From QHXN01 sp963785125 (GTDB taxonomy: Bacteria; Acidobacteriota; Blastocatellia; Pyrinomonadales; Pyrinomonadaceae): DNA of 64,000 bases. The stretch spans positions 1,426,001 through 1,490,000 of the forward strand of contig CAWATU010000007.1 of NCBI GenBank assembly GCA_963785125.1, in the 5' to 3' direction. A model generated the notes under the pieces. It was given only the letters and a program-made list of their open reading frames with translations, did not search any database and was not told the origin of the DNA. This document shows positions 45,561 to 56,831 of this stretch, in pieces (position 1 is the stretch's first letter; each line of letters begins with the position of its first letter). A program made the position numbers and the translations under genes.

Positions 45561-47104
45561 TCAAGCCGCATCGTTTAATCGCATGACGCGAAAGAGCCGC
45601 GCGCGAAGCGGATACAGGCGTGGCCGGACGTAGCTTCCCAGCGGCGCGCGCAGGGCGACGGGGAACATCACCGCGACGTAGACGAGCGCGACGACGGCGG
45701 CCGTCAGACCGATGAGCACGAAGCCGTCCGGCATCCAGATGCGCGCCAGCGCGCCCGCCGCCAACGCCAGCAGCACGAAGCGCACGAGCCAAGGCATCAG
45801 TGGCCGCACCATCTCCCACCTCGTTCTGCCACTCTCGGCTCGCCAGCGCGGAAAGGTTCAACGGCAAGCTCACGACGCACGTGCCGACGATCATGCCGAG
45901 CGGCGCGCCCACCAATCCGTACAGCCACAAAAACAGCGCCACCCCGCCGACCGTCACCAACCCGTCGAGCAGTGCCGTCACGCACAGACGCCGCTCGTAG
46001 CCGAAGCTCAGCAGGCTGTAAGCAACCGTCAGGTGCCAGTGGCGCAGCAGCATGCTCAGAAGTATCAGCGCCGTCAGCCAGAACCCTCCGTACTGCGCCG
46101 CGCCGATCCAGCGCGTGACGAAGCCCTGGTTAACCGCCAGCACGACGCAGACGACCGCCCCGCTCAACATCAGCATCGCCTGCCCCAGCGCGACGCAGAC
46201 CTCCGCCACGCGCTCGCGCGACTTCGCCCGCCCTCATCTGGCTGAGCGCCGGGCCCGGCGGCGGCCATCAACATCTGCGGCTGGTTCGCCAGCACGCCGA
46301 TCATCTTTCCCGTGCAGACGTAGGGCACGACCGCCGCCGGCCCGAACAACTTGCCGATGATGAGCACGTCCGTGCTGCTCAAGAGCACCTGCGCGATCTG
46401 CGCGAGGCTGACCCAGAAGCCCTGCGTCAGACGCGTCGCGCGCCGCCGGCCACGGGAGTTTCGGCACGCCGCGCGGCAGCACGGTCGGGAAACGTGTGCG
46501 GAGCCGATACCAGCAGACGGCCGAGACGAAGACCTGCTGCGTCGCCCAGCCGAACCGCCAACGCGTACAGCCCCCAGCCAGCCACGACGAGGCCGACGGT
46601 GACCGCCGTGCTCAAAAGATACGAGGCGATGCCGGCACGCCCGATGAAGGCGAAGTCCTGTAAGCCTTGCAGCACCGCGTTGAAGATGCGCAGCGGGAAG
46701 ACCAGCACGAAGCTCAGCAGGACGACCCCAATGGGGTTGCGCAACCCCTCCCACGCGGCGCCCACCATCAGCCACGAGACCAACGCCGCCAACGCCACCA
46801 GAGGCATCTGCCACGCAATGAGGCGCGCCGTCTGCCCGAGGAGCAGGGGTAAGTCCGACGCCTCCTCAATCCTGCTCGCCTTGCCGGTGGCGAAGGCCGT
46901 CTCTCTCGGCAGCAGTGCAATCAGGCCGAAGTCCAACAGCGACAGGTAGGCCAGAACCTGCGCGCCGACGAGCCACAGGCCGTAGTCGTGCTGCCCGATG
47001 CGCCCCAGCAGGAAAGGGGTTATCAGCAGCCCGACGAGCGTGGTCAAAGCCTGTGCGGCGTAGCCGAAACTGATGCCGCCGATGAACTTCTTGGTTCTAC
47101 TCAC
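45561..47104 (-). CDS. Wzx-type polysaccharide flippase (frameshifted)
   Basis: About 510 codons, with indels near 45.8, 46.2, 46.44 and 46.55 kb that shift the frame. The intact opening (GTG 47104, KKFIGGISFGYAAQALTTLVGLLITPFLLGRIGQHDYGLWLV) is the classic MOP-superfamily start, and membrane-rich segments continue: ALLSWLMVGAAWEGL, VLLSFVLVFPLRIFNAVLQGLQDF, FWVSLAQIAQVLLSSTDVLIIGKLFG and the C-terminal GMIVGTCVVSLPLNLSAL. It should flip the undecaprenyl-linked repeat unit across the inner membrane. If real, the frameshifts would destroy the only flippase of the locus, which is unlikely. Confidence 0.75.
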
Positions 47105-47182
47105 CTGTGTTCCGGCCGTCGTCCTTCGACGGCTACGACAGACTCCCGGCCTGCTCCATGATGACCGGCTGCGCGCGTCCAT

Positions 47183-48363
47183 CTTCACGCGCCGGCCGAC
47201 GTGCTTGTCTCCTCGGCGAGCGCGACGAACTCGGCGGCCACGTCCGCCCAACGTGCGGCGACTCAAGTCGGGCCGCGAGCGGCGCGAAGCTCTCTTTCCA
47301 ACTCTGCATCAGGCTCCGCCAACGAAGCAGACGCGCGGCGAGGTCGTCGGCGTCTTCCGGGTCGGGCAGAAGCATTTCGGAGAGAGCAGTCCGGGTAGCG
47401 TTCGGCGACGCCGGCCTGCGCGACTGACAGAGCGCGGCACGCCGCGGCAGACGGCCTCGTGAACGTTCAGCCCGTAAGCCTCGTAGCGCACGGGGCTGAC
47501 GAGCAGGTCGCTCGCGGCGAACACTTCGGCCAGCCGCTCGCTGAAGTCGAGGAAGCGCACGCCGTCCGCAAGCCCTGCCCCGGCGATATGCGCGCGCGCC
47601 AGCGTTCGAGGCCGCGCCCGCCGCCCGCGACGAGCAGCAGACGCGTCCCAACCCTCGCGCGCCGACAACAGTGCCCCACGCGCGCCAGAGCGTGTCGAAG
47701 CCCTTGTTGTGGTCGTGGCCGAGCGCGCCCGCGAAGACGACGACGCGGTCGCCCGTCTTCGATGCCGAGCCAACGGCGCGCCGCCGCGCGCTCGCGCGCC
47801 GGTCGCGGGCCCCGCGTCCCCTCCCGAGGTAGACGGTGCGAACGCGCGCGGGCTGCGACGCCGACGCGTTCGACTAGGTCGCGCCGCGTGCGCTCGGAGT
47901 TGGCGACGACGAGGCGCGCGCGCCCGAGCGCGCCGCTCGCGGCGGCAGGCCCGCGAGTGCCAGAGTCTGTTCTTGGCGCGGAACCAGGCGGGCGCGCCCG
48001 CGTCCGTCGGCGGCCAGGCGCGCGTGTACCGCGTGAACCCAGTTGATGTCGGGCGAGACGAAGTTCCCGCCGTTGGCGACGATGCGCGCGCGCGGGTTCT
48101 GCTGCGCGGAGCGCGCGCATCACGCGGCCCGCGGCGCGCGACAGACGTTGCTCGCCGAGCAGCATGGAGCCGCGCGGCCGCGCGACGACGTGAGCGCGTG
48201 CGCGCGCGTGTCTCGACAGCCGTCGGGTCAATGTCGTGCGCGACGAGGTGGACGTCGTGCCCGCGCTCCAGAAGGTACGCGGCGAGCGCGGCGTTCGCCT
48301 TGTCCATCCCGCCGCGCGCGTGGAAGCCGCCGGCCACGATGAGCCACGGGTCGCGCGCGTCAC
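47183..48363 (-). CDS. GT4-family glycosyltransferase (frameshifted)
   Basis: About 390 codons broken by several indels. The N-terminus encodes DPWLIVAGGFHARGGMDKANAALAAYLLERGHDVHLV; central segments include RLVVANSERTRRDLVERVG and the donor-site FLDFSERLAEVFAASDLLVSPVRYEAYGLNVHEAVCRGVP. The start GTG 48363 overlaps the Wzy stop at 48360 (GTGA), and the gene ends at 47183 in the frame reading AAEFVALAEETSTSAGA. Sugar unknown. Confidence 0.7.
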
Positions 48364-49788
48364 CCCGTTCGCGCGCCGCTCGCCTGCCGCTTAGACATAC
48401 TGCCTGCGAGCACCGGCGTTTTGGCTGTCGGCCGACCGGTGCGACACCGCTCGTCCGTCGGCCTCGACTTCGCGCCTGCCAGCGCGAGCGCCTTACCGCT
48501 ATCCACCCGGCGCCCAGAAGCATCAGCGCCGTGCCGGGGATCGACGTGAGCAGCCCCTTCCCGATCATGCCCGTGGCGAAGAAGGCCGCGCACGCCACCC
48601 ACGTCAGACGGCGCCCAGACGTGCCACGGGTCTGAGCGCCGCACGTGCGGCGCGTGAAGAGCCACACGATGAAGGCCGGCCCACAGGCAGAGGCCGAGCA
48701 CGCCCTGCTCCAAGCACGATGCGCGCGTACTCGTTCTCCATGTAGTAGCTCGGCGGGCTGACTTCGCTCGCGCAGAAAGTAGGGCATGCTGGTGCCGCCG
48801 CCGCCGAGGCCGTTGCCGAGCGGGTACTCCGTCAGCAGTTGCGTGAAGCTGTCGTTGACGCTCCACGAGACGCGCTCGCTGACGAACTCAACATCGCTAA
48901 GCGTCGTGAAGCGCTGGAGCCTCGCCTCGCTCGACACGACCCAGCCGACGCCCGCGAGCATGATGAGGAGGAAGGCCCAGCCGTGCGCCTTAAGCCGGAC
49001 GGTGAGGAAGACCGTCAGCAGCATCAGCGCGAGGATGATGACCGGCGAGCGCGCCGCAGCCGCGAAGACGCCGACGAGCCGAGACGGCCATCGCCGCGTA
49101 GAGCAGCCAGCGCTCCCAACGCCCGCGCTCCGCCTGAGCGCCCACGCGCCGATGAGGAAGGCGAGCGTCATCACCATCATCCCCGCGTAGGCGTGGGCGC
49201 TGGTGAAGGTCGAAGGGATGCGGAGCGCGAGGCTGCGATCGGGGTTCATGAAGTCCTCGTCAACGACGCTCCTGTAGATGAGGTCTGTGACCTCGTTGCG
49301 CGGGTAGAAGCGCTCGACGCCCGAGGAAGAACTCCGCGCCCGCGAAGGCGGCGGCGACGAGGTTGAGCACGCCGAGCCAGAGCGCGAGCTTGTAGACCTC
49401 TTCGTCCCTCAGCCGCCCGCCGAGCAGGAGGAACGGGAGCAGGAAGACGTTGCCGCGCAGGCCGACGACCTGCACCGGGTAGCTCTGCACCGGCACGAAG
49501 AAGAGCAGCAGCGGGCCACGCGATGAGGAGCCCAACCCACGAGGCGCAGCAACGCCTGCGACCTGCACTCCTCGCCGGGGTGCTGCTTGCGCACGAGCTG
49601 CGTGGCGTAGAGCCCGACGACCGCCGCGTCGAAGATGAAGTGCGAGAAGGGCTCGGGGATGTTCGCGCGCAGAATCCCGTAAAAGTAGCCGACGGTGAAG
49701 ACCGTCGCCAGCCCCGCGCGCCAGCGAGCGCTCGGCCCGCCGCGTAGCTGAACACGAACGCGAGCAGGCAGAGAACTACCGAAAGCAT
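48360..49788 (-). CDS. Wzy-type O-antigen polymerase/ligase (frameshifted)
   Basis: About 475 codons with several indels. Multi-spanning segments recoverable from different frames: MLSVVLCLLAFVFSYAAGRALAG (ATG 49788), FTVGYFYGILRANIPEPFSHFIFDAAVVGLYATQLV, YPVQVVGLRGNVFLLPFLLL, FTSAHAYAGMMVMTLAFLIGAW, a large loop SDVEFVSERVSWSVNDSFTQLL and CAAFFATGMIGKGLLTSIPGTALMLLGAGWI. Layout and the NGLGGGGTSMPYF periplasmic loop suit a Wzy/WaaL-family protein that polymerises the flipped repeat units. It should act in the inner membrane with the Wzc-like protein. Confidence 0.7.
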
Positions 49789-49803
49789 CGTTAAACCCGG
49801 CAC

Positions 49804-50366
49804 TCAAGCTCCGCCGTCGCCGCTCTCTTTCACTTATGGCAGGCGAATCGTGTCCAAAGCTTCCTGAGCCGCGGACAATCCTTGCCACTCGACGGGGAAT
49901 TCTGCTGGCAGCGGGTAGTCGAACTCCCACTCTCGAACCCGGCCGGCCGCCTCCTCTTAATCTGATCCGTGACCGACGTGATATGGCCGGACATCCTGTA
50001 ATCGTACTGCAGAAGGCCGGGAAGTAGCCGCTGAAGAGGGAACGCGGTGATCTCTCTTGCGGGCTCTGCAGCAACGGTCCCGCCAGCGCGTGCGTCTTCA
50101 CGATTGCGGGTCCGTGAAACTTCGACGGCGAAGACAATCAGCTCCCGATTCTGGGGGGCGACGAAGAACGTCTACGAAGTGGAAGTCACGGCGAGCGCGC
50201 CCCCCCGTCGTCCATAGTCAACCCGTACCTCTGCACGCAGAATTACGCCGAAGTCTCTCGGCCCAACAGCCGCAGAACCCAGTCCCGACGCGGGCCGTGT
50301 CCTCGCCAACTCCCACGGCAACTCTGACTTCCGGCGAGTGGCCTTTCTCACATTGTACGCACAGCC
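49804..50366 (-). other. Non-coding or degraded stretch inside the polysaccharide locus
   Basis: 560 bases between the Wzy gene and a GT4 gene, in an otherwise tightly packed operon. I see no reading frame with convincing protein features on either strand: no GT, methyltransferase or membrane motif is recognisable in translated pieces. Base composition is less GC-extreme than the neighbours. It may hold the promoter of a sub-operon or remains of a lost gene. Confidence 0.35.
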
Positions 50367-51527
50367 TTATCCGGCGACAACTCTTCGCGCGCAGGCCGCA
50401 CGCCAGTCCAGACACTCTTCAGCAGCCCGAAAGCTCCCGACCTGCGCGTGCGGGTCGCAGAGCAGGCGCGCGCGCACGCGCCTCGTCTGACCCATCGCCC
50501 GCGCAGGCGACGTCGTCGAGCAGCGTCGCAACTGCGCGGCAAGCTCGTCCGCGTCGTCCGGGCGCGACGAGCAGGCCGCAGGAGTCGTCAATTACTTCGC
50601 AGAGCGCCGCCGATGGCGGTCGTCACGACGGGCAGGCCCGCGTGCATGCGCCTCGACGAAGGTGAGGCCGAACGACTCGGGCGCGGTGTTCGGCTGCGAG
50701 TAGATGTCGGCGGCGGCAAGCAGGCGCAGAAACGTCGCCGCGCTGCCCCGTGAAGCGCAGACGCGTCGACGAGACCGAGCTCGGCGCGCCTCGGCCTTCA
50801 GACGCTCTTCGTAAGCCCTCTCGCGCGGGCGCTGGCCGCCGCCGATCATCCAGCAGACCCAGCCGTCCAGTCTGCGGCAGCTGACGCAAGCGCGCGCAGG
50901 TGCAGCGTGTGACCCTTGCACTCCTCCATGCGGCTCACCTGGATGATGACGACGAGCGTCGGCGGGCGTGTCGAGCTCGGCGCGCACGGCGGCGCGCGAT
51001 CGTCGGGCGTGCGGTAGGGGGCGAGGTCGGGCAGGTCGAGGGGGCAGTAGACGACCTCGGCGCGCGTGCGCGGGTAGAGAGAGCGGAGGGCGCGGGCCGT
51101 GTAGCGGCTGTTGCAGACGACGAGGTCGGGCGGCGTGCGGCGCGCCCAGCGTTCGAGCCAGTGTGCGCCCGCGGCGGCGTCGTGAGCCAGAAGACGAGCG
51201 GGAGTGACGGCCGCGCGCGACGACCTTGCCGAAGATGGCCTGCGACCAGGCGGAGTGGCAGATAGCCACGTCGAAGCCTCTTCATCGCGAAGCAGCGCGG
51301 CGAGCGCGCGCCGCGCGCGCAGGACGGCGGCGGGGCGGCTGACACGCACGCCGGGGAGGCGATGCACGTGCGCGCCCGCTCGCTGCAATTCTTCGCCAAG
51401 CCCCTCGAAGCAGAGCGCGAAGTGCGGCTCCATCGCGGGGCACAGCGTCGCGCCGGCGCGCGAGCGTCGAGAGCATCGTCTCGACGCCGCCGTAGAGGTT
51501 CCCGCTGTGTACGTGTAGGACTCGCAT
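50367..51527 (-). CDS. GT4-family glycosyltransferase (frameshifted)
   Basis: About 385 codons with indels. ATG 51527 overlaps the stop of the upstream GT4 (TGATG). N-terminus MRVLHVHSGNLYGGVETMLS has the GT4 loop; further on are HFALCFEGLGEELQRAGAHV, PPDLVVCNSRYTARALRSLY and LVVIIQVSRMEECKGHTLHL, then the donor-site part around 50.7 kb (AADIYSQPNTAPESFGLTFVEA) and the end VRPDDADELAAQLRR. The stop is uncertain because of indels; 50367 is the best frame. Sugar unknown. Confidence 0.7.
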
Positions 51528-52774
51528 CAGAGGGCTGCGCTTCGGGCCGCCTCCGTGTAGACGTGCGAGCACTTCGGCGAGGCGCGTGCGGTCGAAGCGT
51601 TGCTCCGCGACGAGCCGGCCCGCGCGCCCGAGCCGCGCGCGCAGCTCTGCGCTCGCGCGCCAGCCGCCGATCTGCGTCGACAGGCCGTCGGCGTCGCCCG
51701 GCGCGTGGCCGAGCGCCGCCTCGCCAGTCGTCGCAGAATCTCGGCGGCGCCGCCCGCGCTGACTCGCCACGACCGAGCGCCCGCAGGCCATCCCTTCGAC
51801 AATCGCAAGGCCGAAGGGCTCGGGCTCCGTGCTGGCGTGGACCAGCACGTCGAGCGCGCGGATGGCGGACGCCGCGTCTTCGACGAAGCCGGTGAAGCCG
51901 ACGCGGCCCTTCGAGCCCGAGCCGCGCCGCGCACGCGCGCAACTCGCCGGCGCCGATCTGGCTCCCGCGCGTCTGGTAGACCGCGCCGCCGATGACGTAG
52001 CCGCGCACGGCGCGCGTCCGCCGGGAGCATCGAGAGCGACTTGAGAAACGTCTCGTGCCCCTTCCAGCGCGCCAGCGTCGCCAGCAAGCCCGACGCGGAC
52101 CGTGCCGGGCTCGGCCGGCGGCAGACCCGAGAGCGAGTCGAGGTCGAGCCGGCGCGCCCGCCGGCGAGAAGTTGTCGAGGTCTACGGCGTTGTAGAGCAG
52201 GTGCGATTTTGCAGCCCGTGCGCCGCAGACCGCGCGCAGGTCTGCGGCCACGCTCCGCGAGTTCACGACCGCCGCCGCGCAGCGCGGCGCGCAACGCTTG
52301 ATAAGCCGGGCCATCAGCGGCCGCGTGCTCACGTAGTCGTGGACGTGCCAGACGACCGGCGGCCGCCCGCCTGCGCGCCCAGACGGCGAGCAGTTGTGGT
52401 TTGAGTCCGTTGGCGTGAATCACATCCGGCGCCGACGCGTCGCAGCTCGCGTCCGCAGCCTTCACAAGTAGAGCGCGACGACCGGGCGCGGCCGACGCGA
52501 GGTCGGTCAAGAGTCTCGTCTTGCCCGACGCGATCGCCCGGCAGGCCCGCCCGCGCCCGCGTCGCCGAGTCGCGCGAGCCCGCGCGGGAACTCCGACGAC
52601 AGACGACGCCGACGCCCAGATCGCGCCGCACTCTCCGCGAGCCCGCCCGCGGCCGGGACGATGAGGCGTCAACTCCCAGAGCGGGCGCGCGGCGCGCAAG
52701 GAGGCCAGCACGTCGTACAGGCTCCGCTCCGCGCCGCCCATCGAGCCGTTGGCGCTGAGGAATGCGAGCTTCAT
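51527..52774 (-). CDS. GT4-family glycosyltransferase (frameshifted)
   Basis: About 415 codons with indels. ATG 52774 begins MKLAFLSANGSMGGAERSLYDVLASL, a typical GT4 opening. Further segments are SAPDVIHANGLKPQLLAVWARR, the nucleotide-site region with LLATLARWKGHETFLKSLSMLP and the donor-site end HASTEPEPFGLAIVEGMACGRSVVAS, which holds the Glu pair. The end is TEAARSAAL with TGA overlapping the next ATG. It follows the Wzc-like protein by 35 bases. Confidence 0.7.
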   Translation of the reverse strand: MKLAFLSANGSMGGAERSLYDVLASLRAARPLWELTPHRPGRGRARGECGAIWASASSVVGVPARARATRRRGRGRACRAIASGKTRLLTDLASAAPGRRALLVKAADASCDASAPDVIHANGLKPQLLAVWARRRAAAGRLARPRLREHAAADGPAYQALRAALRGGGRELAERGRRPARGLRRTGCKIAPALQRRRPRQLLAGGRAGSTSTRSRVCRRPSPARSASGLLATLARWKGHETFLKSLSMLPADARRARLRHRRRGLPDAREPDRRRRVARVRGAARARRAASASPASSKTRRPPSARSTCWSTPARSPSPSALRLSKGWPAGARSWRVSAGGAAEILRRLARRRSATRRATPTACRRRSAAGARAQSCARGSGARAGSSRSNASTARASPKCSHVYTEAARSAAL

Positions 52775-52808
52775 CCGAGTTCCGACGCGGGGCGCGGGCG
52801 TGCGGCCT

Positions 52809-55282
52809 TCAGCTCGCGGCCGACTGCTCGCCCGCGGTCGCGTCGGCGCCGTAGTAGGAGTGCGCGTAGTAGCCGCGGTAGTAGTAGTAGTCGTGCTCGC
52901 GCAGGTTGACGTTGTTGAGGATGACGCCGAAGACCTTCGCGCCCACGTCCTGAAGCAGCTGCTTCGTGCGCCGCACGACGCCGCGCGAGGTCTTGCCGCT
53001 GTGGACGACGAGCAGCACGCCGTCAACGAGCGTCGAGGCAAGCACGCCGTCGGTGAACGAGCCGACGGGCGGCGTGTCGATGATGACGTGCGTGAACGTG
53101 CCTTCGAGCGTGCGGACGAGCCGGCGCATCTGCTCGGAGCCGATCAGCTCGGCCGGGTTCGGCGGGATGGCGCCCGAGGTCAGGACGTTCAGGCCCGTCC
53201 CCTCGTGCTGGTAGATCATCGAGAGCATCTCGGCCTCGCTCATGTCGTTCGAGAGGATCGTGCTCAGGCCGCGCATGTTCGGCAGCTCGAAGATGGTGTG
53301 GAGGCGCGGCCGGCGCATGTCGGCGTCGATGACGAGGACGCTGCGCGCCCGTCTGCGCGAGCGAGAGCGCGGTGTTGACGGCGGTCGTCGTCTTCCCCTC
53401 GGCCGGGACGCTCGAAGTGACGAGCAGCGACTTCGGCGCGTGCCCCGGCGTCGAGAGCAGGACGGAAGTCCGCAGGTGCCTGTAGGCTTCGGCGAGCGGC
53501 GAGCGCGTCTCGGCGTTGACGAGCAGCTCGGGCGAGTCGGCGCCGGGCTGCGCGGCGCGGCGCGCGAGCGCGCGCGAGGGAAGCAGCCGCCGCTTCGCGA
53601 AGCCGCCGACCGCCGGGATGACGCCCATCGAGGGCAGCCGCAGCCAGCGGTCAACGTCCTCGGTCGAGCGCACCGAGTCGTTCATGTATTCGAGGAAGAT
53701 GGAGAGGCCGACGCCGCCCGCGAGCGAGAGCAGCAGCGCCAGCATCACGCTGCGCAGGCGCTGCGGCCCGACGGGGGAGTCGGGGACGATGGCGTAGTCT
53801 GCGACGTAGATGTTGTTCGGCGTGCCGGCGAGCACCACGTCGTTCTCCTTCAGAACGCTGCAGCAGTCCGTCGAGCAGTTGCTTGTTGGTCTCGATCTCC
53901 TGCTGGATGATGCGGTAGTTGATGGCCGCCTCGTTCTGCGTCAGCGTCTCGCCGCGCTGTCGCTGGAAGTCTGCGCGCAGCGCACGCTCGCGGTCGAGCG
54001 CCTGCCGGTAACGCGTCTCAAGGTTGGTCGTCACCACCACGGTCGCGCGCGTCTTCACATCTCGACAACTGCTTTTCGAGCGTGGCGATCTGCTGGTTGA
54101 TCTCCTTGACCTCGGGCCACTCTTCGGTGTTGTTGACGAGGAGTTGCGAGCGCTTCTCCCTGAGCGATGCCAGCTTCCCCTCGATATCATCCTTCGACTT
54201 GCTCTCCTTCTCGGCGAGCGCGCCGGCCGCGCCCGGCGACTGCGCCGCGCGGTAGGCAGCTTCGGCATCCTTGCGCTCGTTCTCGGCCTGAAGCAGTTGC
54301 TGGTTGAGCCCCGCGAGCCGCTCGACGACCGTGTTCTGGCTGCCGTCGAGCGAGAGAATCTGGTGGGTCTTGGCGTAGTTAACCAGACGCTCCTCGTTGC
54401 CGCGGATGTCGGCCTGCAACTCGGCCACGCGCTTCTGGAGGAAGTCGCCGGCCGTGGCGTTCGTCTCGGTCTTCTTCTCAAGGTTCGAGAGGACGAAGGC
54501 GTCGGCGATGGCGTTGACGATCTTGGCCGCGACCTGCGGGTCGCCGTGCGTGTAGCGAATGTCGATGAGACGCGTGTCCTTGCTGTAAGAGCTGGTGCGC
54601 GTCTCCTTGACGGGCTCGACCTTGAGGCCGGCCTGCAACATGCGGACGAAGGGGTCGAGCCGCTTGGCCTCTGCCAAATCTTCGCGCGCGGTGGCGGGCG
54701 CGACCGTGCCGGTGAGCGGCAGCTCGTACGGCTCCCGACCCTTCTGCTCGTCCGACGAACGGCTTTCGAGCCGCGCCATGCGCAGGAGGTTCTGCCAGAC
54801 CGTGCGGTTCTGTGCCACGGCCGGGCGCTGAGGAACGCCTGACTGTGTTCGAGGTCGAGCGTCTTGACGACGCGGCGCAGCAGCCCCGCGCTCGTCAGGT
54901 TCTGAAGCTGCGTGTTGAAGTAGGCCGGGTCGGTCGTCGCGCTGTTGATGACGACCGTGCCGGCCTTCGTCGCGCCCGCTCATGGGGTTGGTTTCGAGGT
55001 CAACCTGCACGCGCGTCGTTGGCCGTGTAGATGTCGGGCTTCTGCGCGATGTAGACGGCCGCGGCCGCTGTGACGAGCAGCGTCAAGCCCGAAGATCATC
55101 CACAGGTGCTTGCGCACGGCGCGCAGGTATTCGCGGAAGTGGTTCTCTTCCGAGCCTTCGGCGTCGCCGTAGGCGCCGTAGCCAGCGTAAGGCGGGAGCG
55201 CCGCGGGGGCGTGCGGTGCTTGCGGGCGGTCGAGGTCTTTGGGCTCGGGGAGCGCGAAGGGCTGCCCGTTGATATCCTTCAT
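52809..55282 (-). CDS. Wzc-like tyrosine autokinase and chain-length regulator (frameshifted)
   Basis: About 820 codons with indels near 53.35, 53.86, 54.06 and 55.0 kb. From the N-terminus: a short cytoplasmic start (MKDINGQPFALPEPKD), the Wzz entry (FREYLRAVRKHLWMIFGL), a long periplasmic coiled coil (FLQKRVAELQADIRGNEERLVNYA to LREKRSQLLVNNTEEWPEV), the second membrane helix (LALLLSLAGGVGLSIFLEYMND), then the BY-kinase: Walker A VPAEGKTTTAVNTA, A-prime VLVIDADMRRP, Walker B HVIIDTPP. The tail is Tyr-rich (HDYYYYRGYYAHSYYG), the usual autophosphorylation cluster. It controls chain length and export with the Wza-like protein next door. No matching phosphatase gene is seen. Confidence 0.8.
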
Positions 55283-55330
55283 GGCACTTACTCGCTTCCT
55301 GCGGGACGGGGATATCGCCTTAACTCTGCT

Positions 55331-56379
55331 TCAGCGGATGACCTGCACGGGCAGTTGGCCGACCGAGGGGACGAAGGCACCGACGAGGCTGCGCAGGATG
55401 CGGCGGCCTCCGGCGACGGGCACCTCGACGATGTCGTTGGGCAGCAGCGCCACGTCCTCGGCCTGATGCTTCTTGATGGCGTTGAGGTCTACGAAGAACT
55501 CGCGGCTGCCCGCCCGTTCTCCTCCTGCCGGACGATGCGCACCTTCTCCTTCTTCGTGTCGGGCATCGTGCCGCCGACCATCGCGACCGCGCGTGAGACG
55601 GTCAGGTGGTCATCTCTCAAAGAGATGGGGCCGGGGCGCAGGACGTTACCGACGACGTACGCCTCTTTCGCCTCGGGCAACGTAATCACGTCGCCCGGCT
55701 GTAGTAAGGGTTCGCGCGCTCCTCCCCCTTCAAAGTGTCTTCGAGCTTGAAGGTGAGGAAGGACGGAGCGTTCGCGTCGTCTATCACCACGGCGGTCTGC
55801 GCGGGCTGCACGGTCTGTGCGGGCTGTGTAGACGGCGCGGGCTTCGCCTCGCACATGCCGAGCGCGGGCATACGCGCGATCTGGATGCGGCCGCCGGAGC
55901 GCTCGGTCGCGCCGCCCGCGTAGAACTGCACGAGTTCCAGAAGCCGGACGGGGCGTCGGAGCTGGAACTGACCCGGACGCGCTACGGCGCCGTTGATGGC
56001 GACGGGCTGCGAGTTGTACTCCTTGACCTTCACGACCACCTGCGGGTTGCGCTTGTACTTAATGTAGAACTGGCGCAGGAAGCTCCTGAAGCTCGTTCGT
56101 CGTCCGTCCGGCGGCGCGCACCTCGTTCTGCTCCTCGTTCTGGACGGAGAGCAGAGGAATCATGCCGCACTCGTTGACTTCGAGCGCCTCGGCCGAGAAC
56201 TGCGGGACGATGTCGGGCGCGGTGACGCGTATGGTCAGCACGTCGCGCGCGCCGATGCGGTACTGTTCGGCCGAGAACTGCGGTTGCTGCTGCTGCGCCG
56301 CCGCCGTCAGTCCGCCGACGACACACAGCGCGGCGGCCAGACCGTAGCGACGCGCTCTGACAAGAAGGTCGTGTTTCAT
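55331..56379 (-). CDS. Wza-like polysaccharide export outer-membrane protein (frameshifted)
   Basis: About 345 codons with indels near 56.09, 55.7 and 55.5 kb. ATG 56379 starts a signal peptide (LLVRARRYGLAAALCVVGGLTAAA). The Poly_export domain follows: YRIGARDVLTIRVTAPD, FYIKYKRNPQVVVKVKEYNSQPV and GAVARPGQFQLRR. Then come SLBB-type segments (YVVGNVLRPGPISLRDDHLTVSRAVAMVGGT) and the close VALLPNDIVEVPVAGGRRILRSL. No lipobox Cys is evident, unlike classic Wza. It should form the periplasmic/outer-membrane channel that works with the Wzc-like protein downstream. Confidence 0.8.
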
Positions 56380-56403
56380 CTCTTTACGACTCACTTGCAA
56401 AAT

Positions 56404-56682
56404 TCACTTCGACGCGAGGCCGATGCGGCGCGAGAGCATCGCCTCGCGCAGGTGGTTCGGGCGCGAGAGGTTGAGGACGGTGTTGCCGAGGATGACGTTC
56501 AGCTCTTCGGCCTCGTGGACGAAAGAGCCGGCGAGGGGCTTGTCGCCGGTCTTGACGACGACGCCGTCGCGCACCCATTGCCAGAACTGCGCCTGCGTCG
56601 TCCAGAACTGCTTGCCGTCGCGGCAGACCACCTGCGCCGTGCGCTTCTTCTTCTTCTCGACTTTCCTCTTCGCGCTGCTCAT
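56404..56682 (-). CDS. Small basic protein of unknown function at the head of the export genes
   Basis: 92 residues from ATG 56682 (GGGAGCAG ribosome site upstream; a longer 105-residue version starts at 56721). It begins with a Lys-rich stretch (SSAKRKVEKKKKRT), then a compact domain QVVCRDGKQFWTTQAQFWQWVRDGVVVKTGDKPLAG and an end ILGNTVLNLSRPNHLREAML. I do not recognise the family. The aromatic TQAQFWQWVRDG element suggests nucleic-acid or protein binding. It is 24 bases from the wza-like gene and separated from the LuxR gene by 150 bases, so it may be a regulator of polysaccharide export. Confidence 0.6.
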   Translation of the reverse strand: MSSAKRKVEKKKKRTAQVVCRDGKQFWTTQAQFWQWVRDGVVVKTGDKPLAGSFVHEAEELNVILGNTVLNLSRPNHLREAMLSRRIGLASK

Positions 56683-56831
56683 CGTCTTAACTGCTCCCGG
56701 TTGATACACCTCTGCTGCCACGTGTCCTTAAGTGTTTCGCCCCGCAGAGCTACTGACCCGTCACGTCGAACCCCCCGCGGGGGGAAGCCTCGTGTGAGGC
56801 GCTTAAATTTTCGCGCCCGGCCCTCGACGCT

